In this document: piece by piece, positions 24,702 to 33,206 of the stretch
Numbering within the stretch: position 1 is the stretch's first letter
How the letters are laid out: each line of letters starts with the position of its first letter
Assembly: GCA_041660205.1 (NCBI GenBank)
Contig: JBAZWT010000006.1
Coordinates: 1 to 64,000, forward strand
Reading direction: 5' to 3'
DNA: 64,000 nucleotides
Source: Candidatus Babeliales bacterium
GTDB lineage: Bacteria > Babelota > Babeliae > Babelales > Chromulinivoraceae
Made by a program: the position numbers and the translations under genes
The notes under the pieces: model-generated
Told to the model about the DNA's origin: nothing
Databases searched by the model: none
What the model saw: the letters and a program-made list of their open reading frames with translations, nothing else

Positions 24702-25838
24702 TTAATTTAAAATTTCTTTATAATTCATACTATCAAGCATAGCATCATTCATTTTTCTTGATGATTTCATAGCTACAATAATTGTAAAATCCCCTTTCTG
24801 TTCCGTGCTTCTTATGTCAAAACCTAAACGATATAGCAAATCTTTAAACTGGTTTATATCTACAATTCTTGACGTTGGTTCCGCGATCCACAAATGACCG
24901 TCCAATTTTAAGCAACGATTTGCTTCTTTGAGATAATCGACGTAATTCGTTCCCATTAACGATAAAGAAAAAACAGCAGCATCTAACGTTGCACCTGATA
25001 ATGGCACATTGGATATATCACAAGGGATGACGTTGTCATTGATGGCTATATGATCGAATGAGTAAATTTTATTAATAACTTTTTGAGCCAGTAAAGCTTC
25101 TCCGCACCCAAAATCGCCAACCGTCCAATGTGGCCGTTTTGTAATCCATCTAACCGCTTCTTCGTAAGGAATCACTTCCCATTTCTTTCTTACTTCACGA
25201 TATGCCTCATGATATTTATGTAAATCCTGTGGGTTTTCCATAAACCGCTGATGAGTCTGCTCACTTGTTTGTGCATTAATCCGTTGATTCATTCTTGTAA
25301 AATTACTAATTCTTCTTAAAGCTACCTGCTCAATATCACTCGACAAAACAGACATGTTTTTGGAACGTTCTATTTCATAAACGATTCCTTGCTTTGCTTG
25401 ATCAAGCCATTTCATGCAATCATTATATGCCTGCGCAAAACTTCTTAGCTGACCCTCTGGGATTATTCCATCAACTGCAGCATCAGCTATGCCTTTTTTA
25501 AACTCAATTCGCTTCCAGCGAGTTTCACACCATGACCAACGAACTCCATTAATTTCAGCAAAGGTAAGAGGGATAATAACATCAATAAATTTTTCTTTTT
25601 GCCCCGGTCTGTAAATTCTTCCAAAAAGTTGTCGATATTCTGCGCTAGTCCAGGGTAAACAATTTATAATGATTCTAGAGCACACATTTTGCAGTTTATT
25701 TATTCCCGTACCAATACAACTCGATGCAATCAAAATATCTGCATCACCTTCAACAAATTGTTTTAATCCATCCTTAGTTTCGCCATTGAACAACACAACC
25801 TTTTCCCAACCATCTTGCCGTATTGCATCTAACAACAT
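24702..25838 (-). CDS. Helicase C-terminal domain plus Rrp8-like methyltransferase (3' part of a frameshifted gene)
   Basis: The 378-residue continuation of the helicase encoded upstream. Its true coding frame reaches back to about 25895, where ETKTIVYTHYRASGIEQM joins the previous segment after a one-base shift. The first 90 residues or so are the second RecA-like helicase domain: VLFNGETKDGLKQF, SSCIGTGINKLQ and the arginine-finger motif VI EYRQLFGRIYRPGQ. Residues about 215-360 are a class I SAM methyltransferase: VGDFGCGEALLA (motif I), then NDNVIPCDISNVPL, AAVFSLSLMGTNYVDYLKEA, CLKLDGHLWIAEPTSR and FKDLLYRLGFDI. These match the order and wording of eukaryotic Rrp8, the m1A methyltransferase of large-subunit rRNA. 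The real substrate here is unknown. Confidence 0.8.
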   Translation of the reverse strand: MLLDAIRQDGWEKVVLFNGETKDGLKQFVEGDADILIASSCIGTGINKLQNVCSRIIINCLPWTSAEYRQLFGRIYRPGQKEKFIDVIIPLTFAEINGVRWSWCETRWKRIEFKKGIADAAVDGIIPEGQLRSFAQAYNDCMKWLDQAKQGIVYEIERSKNMSVLSSDIEQVALRRISNFTRMNQRINAQTSEQTHQRFMENPQDLHKYHEAYREVRKKWEVIPYEEAVRWITKRPHWTVGDFGCGEALLAQKVINKIYSFDHIAINDNVIPCDISNVPLSGATLDAAVFSLSLMGTNYVDYLKEANRCLKLDGHLWIAEPTSRIVDINQFKDLLYRLGFDIRSTEQKGDFTIIVAMKSSRKMNDAMLDSMNYKEILN

Positions 25839-25843
25839 CTGTT

Positions 25844-25896
25844 CTATCCCACTAGCTCGATAATGCGTATAAACGATGGTCTTCGTTTCAGATTCT
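25844..25896 (-). other. Frameshift junction in the helicase-methyltransferase gene
   Basis: The upstream frame stops at 25844-25846 (TAG) and the downstream frame is closed by TAA at 25896-25898, so the shift falls between them. One extra base, for example an A in the AAA run near 25885-25890, restores a continuous K-N-L-K-T-K-T-I-V-Y-T-H reading. No standard slippery heptamer is seen. Confidence 0.85.
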
Positions 25897-28093
25897 TAAG
25901 AATAAACGGCAGCTTTGCTTTCGTAAGGACAGCTTCAAGCTCAATGACAGGCATGCCCTTTCTTATTTCAAGAAGAAAGGCGCTGCAATCAACAGGCTCC
26001 AATGTCAAATTAAATTGGATATCATAATTTGGCATATAACGAATGCCATATCGTACAAACTTTGCATATAGGTCTACACAATTAGAAAAAGTTGCTTTTG
26101 TATCTAGGTCATCATGAATTTCACCTGTTATTAATTCAATAAGCGTTCTGCCTTCAAGCAAATTATTGATAACAGGAGTAGCAGACATACCAAGAACTGA
26201 TAAATTTAAATTTCTCTGAGAAAGCGTTGATAAAAAGCTCCATATCACCCTTTTTCTTTTTGAAGTAATCTTTTCATGGCGTTGCTTCGTATAGTGAATT
26301 TCATCAATAACAATAAAATCAATTGAATAACGATCGACCAATTGCTTCACTTTTTCTTCTGAATTTCGTTGCTGAAAAAAATCATAATTCATAATTAAAT
26401 AAGCATGCAAAACATTTTTTGGCATATGTACAAGAGACTCATGAGTGTAGATCATACTGTCTGGATATGCAGCCTGAATATCTTCTTTCCAAGTTTCGAT
26501 TACATTGTTCGGACAAAGAATCACTGTCAATTTTGCCTCAATCACTCGACTAGCCAAGATTGCTGATAATGTTTTCCCAGCACCAGTACCAGACCAATTA
26601 CCAAATCGTTTTTTAGCTTTTATTTGATCAGCAATATAACGCTGCATAAGATTTGGCTGATAATCAGTTCGACTATACCCAGCAGGGATTTCAAGACTTT
26701 TTGCTCCACGATACGCTTCAGAAAACATTTTAGTAACTTGTTTTGGATACTCTTCTTCACTTGCATATTGATCAAGTTGCTCCAAAGCTTTTTTCTCATC
26801 ATAAAAAGCATGGCACCAAATTTTTCCAGCTTGACTCTTAATAAAAAAATCAATCGTCTCTGCATCAGCACTAGCCAAGAACTTAGATTGGCCACTCAAA
26901 GAAGCAAGAATATCTTTTGTTTCAACAATAGGTAAATTCTTCGCTGATGTTGCAACATCTAGTTCACTGATAACTTTCAGATTATCAGGATCATCTATCG
27001 TTGTATTTTGTGAATTTGTTATCAATTCATCAAATTTTACTGGATCATTTACCGCAAGTTCAAGCTCTTCAAATGGGATTTTGCCTGCAATAAAATTTTT
27101 AATAAACGATTCACTTTTGCCCTGAGCCTTTAACACTCCAGTATGCCGTAACAATTTATAACACTCTGCTGGTCCTAATGTTTGCACATAAGGCAAAAGA
27201 GACAATATAAATGCTCGAATTTTTTCAACCGTCCAACCCGAAATACAATGCGAACAACCAGCATTGCGTTTCGTTCTGTTATACGGCGAAGCTTTCCACA
27301 CATGAGTCAAATCCTTTTGGCATTGCCAATATAATGGATTAGCACTACCGGGAGAAACATCCTTTGCAAGTAATAGGCCATTCATACTAGGATGTAATTC
27401 AGCCGCAACTTCCGGATAAGATACTAGTAAATTGTATGACTCAGAAACCTTATTTCCACTACAAAATGGACACCCTGTACCATTTGATCTATGACTAATA
27501 ACAACTGACCACTTATGTTGTTTATTTATTTTGCAAATCCAAAAAACAGATTTATTTGAAAAAGGAGCATAATCATAAGGAGTTTTTAAATTAAGCTCCT
27601 GATCCCATTCTTCTACAAGATTTGGAAACAGACCGCCAAAAGACTTTTCCTTAATTATTTTATCACCCCTATTGACACAAATAGGGCACCCGTTTCCTTT
27701 GATACGATTATCTGTTGTAGATTCCCAACTATGGGTAGAATCAATAACACATGTCCAATAATATTTATTTTGTGATGATGAAAAAATAGTATCTGGAGTA
27801 TGTGGTACATTTTTTATTAGATCAAACTCTTCTGCCAATTTGGGAAACTTAAAACCAAATGAACGCTCCTTAACTAATTTTTTTCCAGAACAGTAAGGAC
27901 AACCACTATCATAATAAGTTCTATGACAAATTTTAGTTAAATATCTATGACCCTTATCACAAATCCAATTAACTCTCTTGTTGCTACCAGCCGTAAATTG
28001 ATCTGGCGTTTTCCCATCATTGTTTTCAAAATCCCATTGCACTGCTACTGCAGGATGAGTTTCTGGTAAAAATTTTTTATCTTTTATATTCAT
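25844..28093 (-). CDS. Zinc-ribbon-repeat SF2/SNF2-like helicase (5' part of a frameshifted gene)
   Basis: A 749-residue fragment. Residues 1-300 hold four DUF4379-type zinc ribbons, each of the form TPDxxxxGSNKxVxWxC..GHxW....R..GxGCPxC; examples are CDKGHRYLTKICHRTYYDSG with CPYC and CKINKQHKWSVVISHRSNG with CPFC. A helical linker follows (about 300-480). Then comes the first helicase domain: a Q-motif-like QPNLMQRYIADQI, Walker A GTGAGKT, motif Ia LCPNNVIETW, Walker B VIDEIHYTKQ and motif III LGMSATPV. The fragment ends in 15 or so shifted residues; the second RecA domain and a methyltransferase continue in the next frame. The start is preceded by AGGGCAAAT and lies 27 bases after the HTH-zinc-ribbon gene. 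With one base restored the protein is about 1,130 residues. Confidence 0.82.
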   Translation of the reverse strand: MNIKDKKFLPETHPAVAVQWDFENNDGKTPDQFTAGSNKRVNWICDKGHRYLTKICHRTYYDSGCPYCSGKKLVKERSFGFKFPKLAEEFDLIKNVPHTPDTIFSSSQNKYYWTCVIDSTHSWESTTDNRIKGNGCPICVNRGDKIIKEKSFGGLFPNLVEEWDQELNLKTPYDYAPFSNKSVFWICKINKQHKWSVVISHRSNGTGCPFCSGNKVSESYNLLVSYPEVAAELHPSMNGLLLAKDVSPGSANPLYWQCQKDLTHVWKASPYNRTKRNAGCSHCISGWTVEKIRAFILSLLPYVQTLGPAECYKLLRHTGVLKAQGKSESFIKNFIAGKIPFEELELAVNDPVKFDELITNSQNTTIDDPDNLKVISELDVATSAKNLPIVETKDILASLSGQSKFLASADAETIDFFIKSQAGKIWCHAFYDEKKALEQLDQYASEEEYPKQVTKMFSEAYRGAKSLEIPAGYSRTDYQPNLMQRYIADQIKAKKRFGNWSGTGAGKTLSAILASRVIEAKLTVILCPNNVIETWKEDIQAAYPDSMIYTHESLVHMPKNVLHAYLIMNYDFFQQRNSEEKVKQLVDRYSIDFIVIDEIHYTKQRHEKITSKRKRVIWSFLSTLSQRNLNLSVLGMSATPVINNLLEGRTLIELITGEIHDDLDTKATFSNCVDLYAKFVRYGIRYMPNYDIQFNLTLEPVDCSAFLLEIRKGMPVIELEAVLTKAKLPFILKNLKRRPSFIRIIELVG

Positions 28094-28120
28094 ATTTGCC
28101 CTAAAACCCCAGTGCTAATT

Positions 28121-28885
28121 TTAACAACCTAAAGCTGATTCGTTTTCATTGTTTTTATTTGTTCTAGAACCTCCAGAACACACAGGACAACCGAATCCAA
28201 GAGCTCTGCTCCTAATCATAGCCAACCATTCATGATTTTGCTTACACTTCCACCAAACTTTTTTATTGCTTCCTGCCATTACATCTGATGGCTTCAAGCT
28301 CAAATTTTGTACATCATTCCATTCATCTATTAAGTGAGGATGAGTTGCGGCGAAAGAGTTTGAAGGAGCAAGTTTTTGCCGAGCACAATAGGGACAATTG
28401 CGATTATTGTTCGATCTAGCAGCAACACTAGCTATCCAAGCATGATCAGTATTGTTTTTACACTGCCACCATACCCTTCTCTGACTTGCTATTGCAACAT
28501 CATCTGGCGTTAAATCATTATTAAAAACTGAATGCCATTCCGATAATAAAATTTCATTAGAACTTGCAAAAGAACGTAGAGAACGCTGTGATACATAATT
28601 ATTTTCCTTTTCAAACTTAATTGTTAAACCTAAAGCTCTAACAATATTTATAAAGCTAATTAATGTTGGATTACCATGAGGAGACAATATTTTTTGCAAG
28701 GCCTGACGTTCTATTGCGCTAGATTCTGCGAGCCTTGTTAAGCCACCTTGAGCTAGGCCAACATTTCGCATTTCAAGCAAAAGATCCCCTAAAGGAAATT
28801 GTTCTGCCATTACACTATCAAGCAAAACATTTAATGAATTAACGGCTATCTTTATATCTTGTAACGATCTAATTGTATAAGACAT
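28121..28885 (-). CDS. HigA/HI1420-like HTH protein fused to two zinc ribbons
   Basis: A 254-residue fusion. Residues about 30-95 match the addiction-module antidote type of helix-turn-helix (HI1420/TIGR02684-like): GGLTRLAESSAIERQALQKI then SPHGNPTLISFINIVRALGL. Residues about 110-235 carry two DUF4379-type ribbons (VWWQCKNNTDHAWIASVAAR with NCPYC, VWWKCKQNHEWLAMIRSRA with GCPVC), the same kind as the four in the next gene. It probably binds DNA, and as the first gene of the operon may be an autoregulator or a targeting factor. No toxin partner of RelE type is beside it. The start follows GGAGGAG, and a TTGACA/TATTGT promoter lies just upstream. Confidence 0.8.
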   Translation of the reverse strand: MSYTIRSLQDIKIAVNSLNVLLDSVMAEQFPLGDLLLEMRNVGLAQGGLTRLAESSAIERQALQKILSPHGNPTLISFINIVRALGLTIKFEKENNYVSQRSLRSFASSNEILLSEWHSVFNNDLTPDDVAIASQRRVWWQCKNNTDHAWIASVAARSNNNRNCPYCARQKLAPSNSFAATHPHLIDEWNDVQNLSLKPSDVMAGSNKKVWWKCKQNHEWLAMIRSRALGFGCPVCSGGSRTNKNNENESALGC

Positions 28886-28928
28886 ATTTTACTCCTCCAC
28901 AGAAACGAACAATAATTTTATGAATGCA

Positions 28929-28957
28929 ACAATATCACGACCAATAACCCTTGTCAA
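28929..28957 (-). promoter_or_regulatory. Strong sigma-70-type promoter of the zinc-ribbon helicase cassette
   Basis: On the minus strand, a perfect TTGACA (28957-28952), 17-base spacer and TATTGT (28934-28929), followed by a leader of about 38 bases to the ATG at 28885. It is the best-matching promoter I could see in the window and marks the cassette as an independent transcription unit. Confidence 0.7.
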
Positions 28958-29082
28958 ACAATTCTGCAGGCGTAAAGATCAACCTGTAGATTGCAGATGC
29001 TCACTTAAAAATCAGACAAACTTTCAACAATGACAATCTTTTGATAGACTGAAAAACATGTTTCATTTTGAAAAGGAATTTT

Positions 29083-30477
29083 ATGTTTGATGCCATGTTT
29101 GCAGCATTTTGTCTTTATTTTTCCATTCTTTTAGGAATTGGAATTTATTTTTATAGAAAAACGCAGAGCGCTGCAGAATTTTCTTCAGGAAATCGATCTT
29201 TAAATTATTGGCTCACAGCAATCACTGCGCAAGCAAGTGATATGAGTGACTGGCTTTTTATGGGATTTCCAGGACTCATCTATGTTGTTGGACTTTCTGG
29301 CGCATGGTTCGCATTCGGCCTTGCAGCTTTTATGTTTTTAACATGGACCTTTATTGCTCCAGCAATTCGCAGACAAACAGAGCAATACAACGTTATGTCG
29401 CTTTCATCGTTTTTTGAAAAAAAATTAAACGATCAAAGCAAACTTATCAAAATTGTTAGTGGATTTCTCTCTCTTTATTTTTTCACATTTTATATTGCTG
29501 CAGGAGTGGTCGGACTCGGACGAGTCTTTGAAACTATTTTCGAAGTGCCTTACCATCAAGGAATATTTTTAGGTTTAGGCTTATCGCTCATTTACACGCT
29601 GCTTGGCGGCCTTCTAGCTGTAGCATGGAGCAATCTACTTCAAGGAACTTTTCTGCTTACATGCATCATGTTTGTTCCGCTGTATGCTATCAACGTCAAG
29701 CTTGGTGGCTTTGCACAACTGAACAACTCTTTGCATTTATTTGGTCCGCAGTATTTTTCATTGTGGCCAACTGGCGGCGTCATGGCTGTCATACTTTCAA
29801 TTTTACGATGGGGTCCTGGATATTTTGGCCAACCGCACATTTTAATTAACTTCATGGGTATCAATGACCCAAAAAATCTCTTTAAAGCAAAAATTGTTGG
29901 CTGCACCTGGCAAATTTTAGCACTCAGCTCTGCTGTTTTAGTCGGTATCGTTGGTAAGGCAATGTTATTTCCAACGCTTACAAGTCCACAACTTGTCTTT
30001 ATCGTTATGGTTAAACAGCTTTTCACGCCGTTTATAGCAGGATTTATTTTATGCTCAGTGCTTGCTGCAACTGTATCAACGATTAATATTCAATCTTTAA
30101 TTTGTGCATCACTGATTTCGCAAGATCTTTATTTTCCACTCTTTAACCCAAATGGAACAGAAAAGCAGCGCATGCTATTTACCCGATTGGCATTATTTAT
30201 CATCCCAACACTTTCACTTCTGATTGCATGGAATGAAACATTTACGGTGTTGGATTTAGTTCTGTATGCTTGGGCTGGACTTGGATCAACCTTTGGTCCT
30301 ATTGTTATTTTAAGTCTGTATTCAAACAGCTTAACGCGCAACGGAGCTCTTGCTGGACTTTTAGCTGGTGGATTTACCGCAGCCTTCTGGCCAATTAATG
30401 GCGTGATTCCAACGTTGGTAGCAGGTTATTTGGTTAACTTTTCAGTTGCGTTGTTGTTTTCAAAAATTAGAAAATAA
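29083..30477 (+). CDS. Sodium:solute symporter (SSS family, PutP-like)
   Basis: A 464-residue membrane protein with about 13 hydrophobic segments. The family pattern is seen in FSSGNRSLNYWLTAITAQASDMSDWLFMGFPG (start of helices 2-3, sodium site residues) and ALGGLLAVAWSNLLQGTFLLT-like LLGGLLAVAWSNLLQG. The closest familiar type is PutP, the sodium/proline symporter, but the amino acid carried cannot be fixed. The ATG at 29083 is chosen over an upstream TTG at 29068 because AAAAGGA lies 6 bases before it. It ends exactly where the convergent DUF457 gene ends (no gap). Confidence 0.88.
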   Translation: MFDAMFAAFCLYFSILLGIGIYFYRKTQSAAEFSSGNRSLNYWLTAITAQASDMSDWLFMGFPGLIYVVGLSGAWFAFGLAAFMFLTWTFIAPAIRRQTEQYNVMSLSSFFEKKLNDQSKLIKIVSGFLSLYFFTFYIAAGVVGLGRVFETIFEVPYHQGIFLGLGLSLIYTLLGGLLAVAWSNLLQGTFLLTCIMFVPLYAINVKLGGFAQLNNSLHLFGPQYFSLWPTGGVMAVILSILRWGPGYFGQPHILINFMGINDPKNLFKAKIVGCTWQILALSSAVLVGIVGKAMLFPTLTSPQLVFIVMVKQLFTPFIAGFILCSVLAATVSTINIQSLICASLISQDLYFPLFNPNGTEKQRMLFTRLALFIIPTLSLLIAWNETFTVLDLVLYAWAGLGSTFGPIVILSLYSNSLTRNGALAGLLAGGFTAAFWPINGVIPTLVAGYLVNFSVALLFSKIRK

Positions 30478-30942
30478 TTATGAAAAGTATCGTTTCAATC
30501 GAGAGACAGTACGATCTAAGACCACATGAGAGACTGATCCTGCAAAGAAAAACCAGCAGTTGTTGATCATGACTTGTTCGTAGCTACCACACATTGATTT
30601 CACGCACAACGTTGCGCCAAACGCAATAGCGAGCAGAAACCAAATGTGATGGAAGATGCCACGATGTCGAACGAGAATTGGAATAATTCCTAAGAAACTC
30701 ACGGTGACAAATAGACAGTATCTTTGCACAGCTACAAGATAGATTAAAAAGAAAAGCAAAAGAGTATAAAATACCTTTTGCCCTTTGCTCTTGACGTCAA
30801 TATCTGGAAACAAAGCTCCGAGTAAACAAAAAACTAATCCTTGAAAAATCGTATGAATTGATGGCTCAACGTGCTTGATAACGTGTAAAATTCCTAAATA
30901 AGTGAGCAGGCCACCGACTAAATGAACTCTATAACTTGGCAT
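30478..30942 (-). CDS. DUF457 / YdjM-like membrane-bound metal-dependent hydrolase
   Basis: A 154-residue integral membrane protein with about four hydrophobic helices. The family ligands are visible: RVHLVGG near the start, GALFPDIDVKSKGQ near residue 42 and HRGIFHHIWFLL near residue 92. YdjM/DUF457 proteins are predicted metal hydrolases of the membrane with no well-defined substrate. It lies 20 bases downstream of the SpoIID-like gene and abuts the convergent symporter gene. Confidence 0.8.
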   Translation of the reverse strand: MPSYRVHLVGGLLTYLGILHVIKHVEPSIHTIFQGLVFCLLGALFPDIDVKSKGQKVFYTLLLFFLIYLVAVQRYCLFVTVSFLGIIPILVRHRGIFHHIWFLLAIAFGATLCVKSMCGSYEQVMINNCWFFFAGSVSHVVLDRTVSRLKRYFS

Positions 30943-30962
30943 ACGTTTCCTTACCTTTGGTC

Positions 30963-32609
30963 TTACCTTTGATACGCTAATTTCATCAACTTAGTACCTG
31001 GATAATAAAATTGCAAAACTTGTTCAAAACTCCATTGCTCATTTTTTACCAGACTACAAGCACCCCACTGGCATAAGCCTTTATGGTGCCCAAAACCTCG
31101 ACCTTTAATCGTATATCGTTTGTTTGCGTGATGAATATCAAAGCAATAACTTTTCATTTCTGGAAACATTGATTTCCATTTTTTTTCTGTGATTGTTATT
31201 TTTTTTACGTTTGTAGAAATCACTATAGTTTTTACAAGTCCAGCTCGATCTTTTTTCTGAACCGTTATATCAACAATTTTTGTAACCCTAGGGAACTCTT
31301 TTTGAATTCGTTTTAATACTTGATCATATGAAAAATCATTATGCCAATTGAAACATTTATAATCTCTACAGAATGTGCACGGATATTTTCGAGCAAGATA
31401 AGAAACTCGCTTATGGTTTGGATCATCAATATCTCCAGGAACAACTCCACCACAGCAAATATCATATTGTGTTAGTGCCGGTTTTCCATCATACGAAACA
31501 AATAAATCTTTTGTTTCCTCAATTGCTTGTTTTAATTTCTTACTATTAAAATGACCCTTGTATGTTTGATGCCTATTATCATTTCCAATGTGGTACGGTC
31601 TATTAACTTTTTGGGCTTGAAGCACGTGATAGATCAAATACGTTCTGCTTGCAATGGCAAAAACTTTATTCATTTCATGAGGCCAGGTCTGACTGCCTTC
31701 GTAAAACAACACAGACCAAAGATAATCATCAATGTCTAAACTATTGATCAAATAAAAAGTCTGCTTTTCTTGGAAAATTGCAAATGAACCTAAATAGCTA
31801 TTTCCTGCGAAAGTTATTTGGCCTACATTTTCTTTCAAAAACTGTTGTAAAATTTTACGAGGTAAAGCAGGAACAAATTCATAGAGTAGCTTTTGTAGTA
31901 CCGCATGCAGCTCCGTTAAGAAAAAGTCATAACGATATTTTTTATCTTTTTCTAATTTTTTTCTATCTTGCTGCGTTAATTGCTTTTCTGCCAAACTTTC
32001 TAAAAAAAAGATTTTCGCTTTTTCTTGAAAAAATTGCTGCGCATATTCAGATAATTTTGGCAGTTCAATTGAATGATTACCATCAATAGTTTGCAAAAAA
32101 TCTTGTAAAAAAACATGCACGACTTCTTTTGCATATAGATCTAGGACATCATAGCTATCAGGCTTTAATGATCCATTTTTAGCTACTATTTCATCAAACA
32201 ACGAGTACAATGGCTCTGCAAACACATCAAGGTCTTGTCGATACGTTTCAAGCCAACATGACACATACGATTTGAGCGCCATGTGGTGAGCAGTTGAAAG
32301 CATTGGTGAAATATACAGTAATTTTTGAGTTATCGATTTTCCGTTTAAAAGAAGAACGCCGCCCTGACTTGTAATCGTCAAATTATGAGACTTGCATTCA
32401 TAGCCAAGCGAAAGAGCAATATGCTCAGATAAAATGAATCCTTGATTGCACGATAATTCAATGGGGCTAAATTTAAGATCTTCTATGCTATTTTTTTGAA
32501 GTAGTACTTTTACATCAAATGCTTGAGCTGTTGTAAAAAATAACAACATTGTTATGGCTATACGTTTAGCTATGGCATCACAAACAATGCTCATTATTTT
32601 CTTACTCAC
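30963..32609 (-). CDS. SpoIID/LytB-domain exported protein
   Basis: A protein of about 548 residues. I prefer the GTG at 32609, with GGAG 6 bases upstream, over an ATG at 32675; it gives VSKKIMSIVCDAIAKRIAIT followed by MLLFFTTAQA, a signal peptide. The C-terminal 280 residues carry the SpoIID domain: YLWSVLFYEGSQTWPHEMNK, AIASRTYLIYHV, HQTYKGH, DICCGGVVPGD and GRGFGHHKGLCQWGACSL. SpoIID acts as a lytic transglycosylase on peptidoglycan denuded of peptides. The domain also occurs in non-sporulating bacteria, presumably for wall remodelling. The long N-terminal helical part (about 40-280) is not recognised. Confidence 0.85.
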   Translation of the reverse strand: MSKKIMSIVCDAIAKRIAITMLLFFTTAQAFDVKVLLQKNSIEDLKFSPIELSCNQGFILSEHIALSLGYECKSHNLTITSQGGVLLLNGKSITQKLLYISPMLSTAHHMALKSYVSCWLETYRQDLDVFAEPLYSLFDEIVAKNGSLKPDSYDVLDLYAKEVVHVFLQDFLQTIDGNHSIELPKLSEYAQQFFQEKAKIFFLESLAEKQLTQQDRKKLEKDKKYRYDFFLTELHAVLQKLLYEFVPALPRKILQQFLKENVGQITFAGNSYLGSFAIFQEKQTFYLINSLDIDDYLWSVLFYEGSQTWPHEMNKVFAIASRTYLIYHVLQAQKVNRPYHIGNDNRHQTYKGHFNSKKLKQAIEETKDLFVSYDGKPALTQYDICCGGVVPGDIDDPNHKRVSYLARKYPCTFCRDYKCFNWHNDFSYDQVLKRIQKEFPRVTKIVDITVQKKDRAGLVKTIVISTNVKKITITEKKWKSMFPEMKSYCFDIHHANKRYTIKGRGFGHHKGLCQWGACSLVKNEQWSFEQVLQFYYPGTKLMKLAYQR

Positions 32610-32661
32610 TGCGATCTCCAAATAAAAATTGATTATTTTAAAACGATTAATATCAGTCGCT

Positions 32662-33189
32662 TTAAAAAATTTCATGTTGACTTAATATATCAAGAAATCG
32701 TTTTGGTAAAGGAACTTTTTTATCAATTCCTCGATTTGCCAGCAAATCTGCACGGACATTGTACTCTCGATAAACATGGCAAAAAATTACGGAATATCCT
32801 CGTAACATTTCATCGACAAGAAGCTGCATTTTTTTCAGCAATGGATCACGAATTTTATACATTTTATTCATTTGACGCACTAATAATTGAGAATCAGAAT
32901 AAATCGTTAGATGCTCATTTTTATCCACAAATTCATGAACAAAATGCAGTCCGACGAGTAAAGCTAAATACTCGGCTTGATTATTGGTGCATTTTCCTAA
33001 GAAAAATCCTTGCTCGCATACCGTTTCATCCAAACGGGTCAAACAAAATCCTGCACCAGAAGGTCCAGGATTGTTGCGCGATGCACCATCGATATGCATT
33101 TTCCATGCTTTAGGCTTCAAAGACTCACAAGCTGCAGGATTTACAAACTCAGATTCTTGTGAGAAAAAAGTCAGTTGTTTATTATTCAT
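32662..33189 (-). CDS. Ribonuclease H-like protein (RNase HI type)
   Basis: A protein of about 175 residues; the ATG at 33189 is chosen because the family fold begins shortly after, and the upstream extension overlaps the neighbouring gene. Catalytic acidic residues are in place: MHIDGASRNNPG (Asp), TNNQAEYLALLVGL (Glu), IYSDSQLLV (Asp) and YNVRADLLAN (Asp). It lacks the basic handle of E. coli RNase HI and resembles the RnhA variant found with reverse-transcriptase-like folds. It would remove RNA from RNA/DNA hybrids. The next gene upstream is the zinc-ribbon protein, 17 bases away. Confidence 0.9.
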   Translation of the reverse strand: MNNKQLTFFSQESEFVNPAACESLKPKAWKMHIDGASRNNPGPSGAGFCLTRLDETVCEQGFFLGKCTNNQAEYLALLVGLHFVHEFVDKNEHLTIYSDSQLLVRQMNKMYKIRDPLLKKMQLLVDEMLRGYSVIFCHVYREYNVRADLLANRGIDKKVPLPKRFLDILSQHEIF

Positions 33190-33206
33190 AAATCCAACAC
33201 TAATAA

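Noticed and set aside
25844..25896. Programmed frameshift in the helicase gene
   Set aside because: No X XXY YYZ heptamer or strong following hairpin is visible; a missing base in the A run is simpler, given the like fault in rplE.
28121..28885. Classical toxin-antitoxin pair
   Set aside because: The HTH is of antidote type, but no small RelE/HigB-like toxin gene lies beside it; the neighbour is the large helicase.
23652..28957. Integrated mobile element or prophage
   Set aside because: No integrase, transposase, att-like direct repeats at the borders or phage structural genes are present; only short repeats lie at one end.
30470..30485. Missing terminator between the convergent symporter and DUF457 genes taken as a sign of gene fusion or assembly fault
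   Set aside because: Both proteins end naturally; stop codons simply abut, which compact genomes allow.
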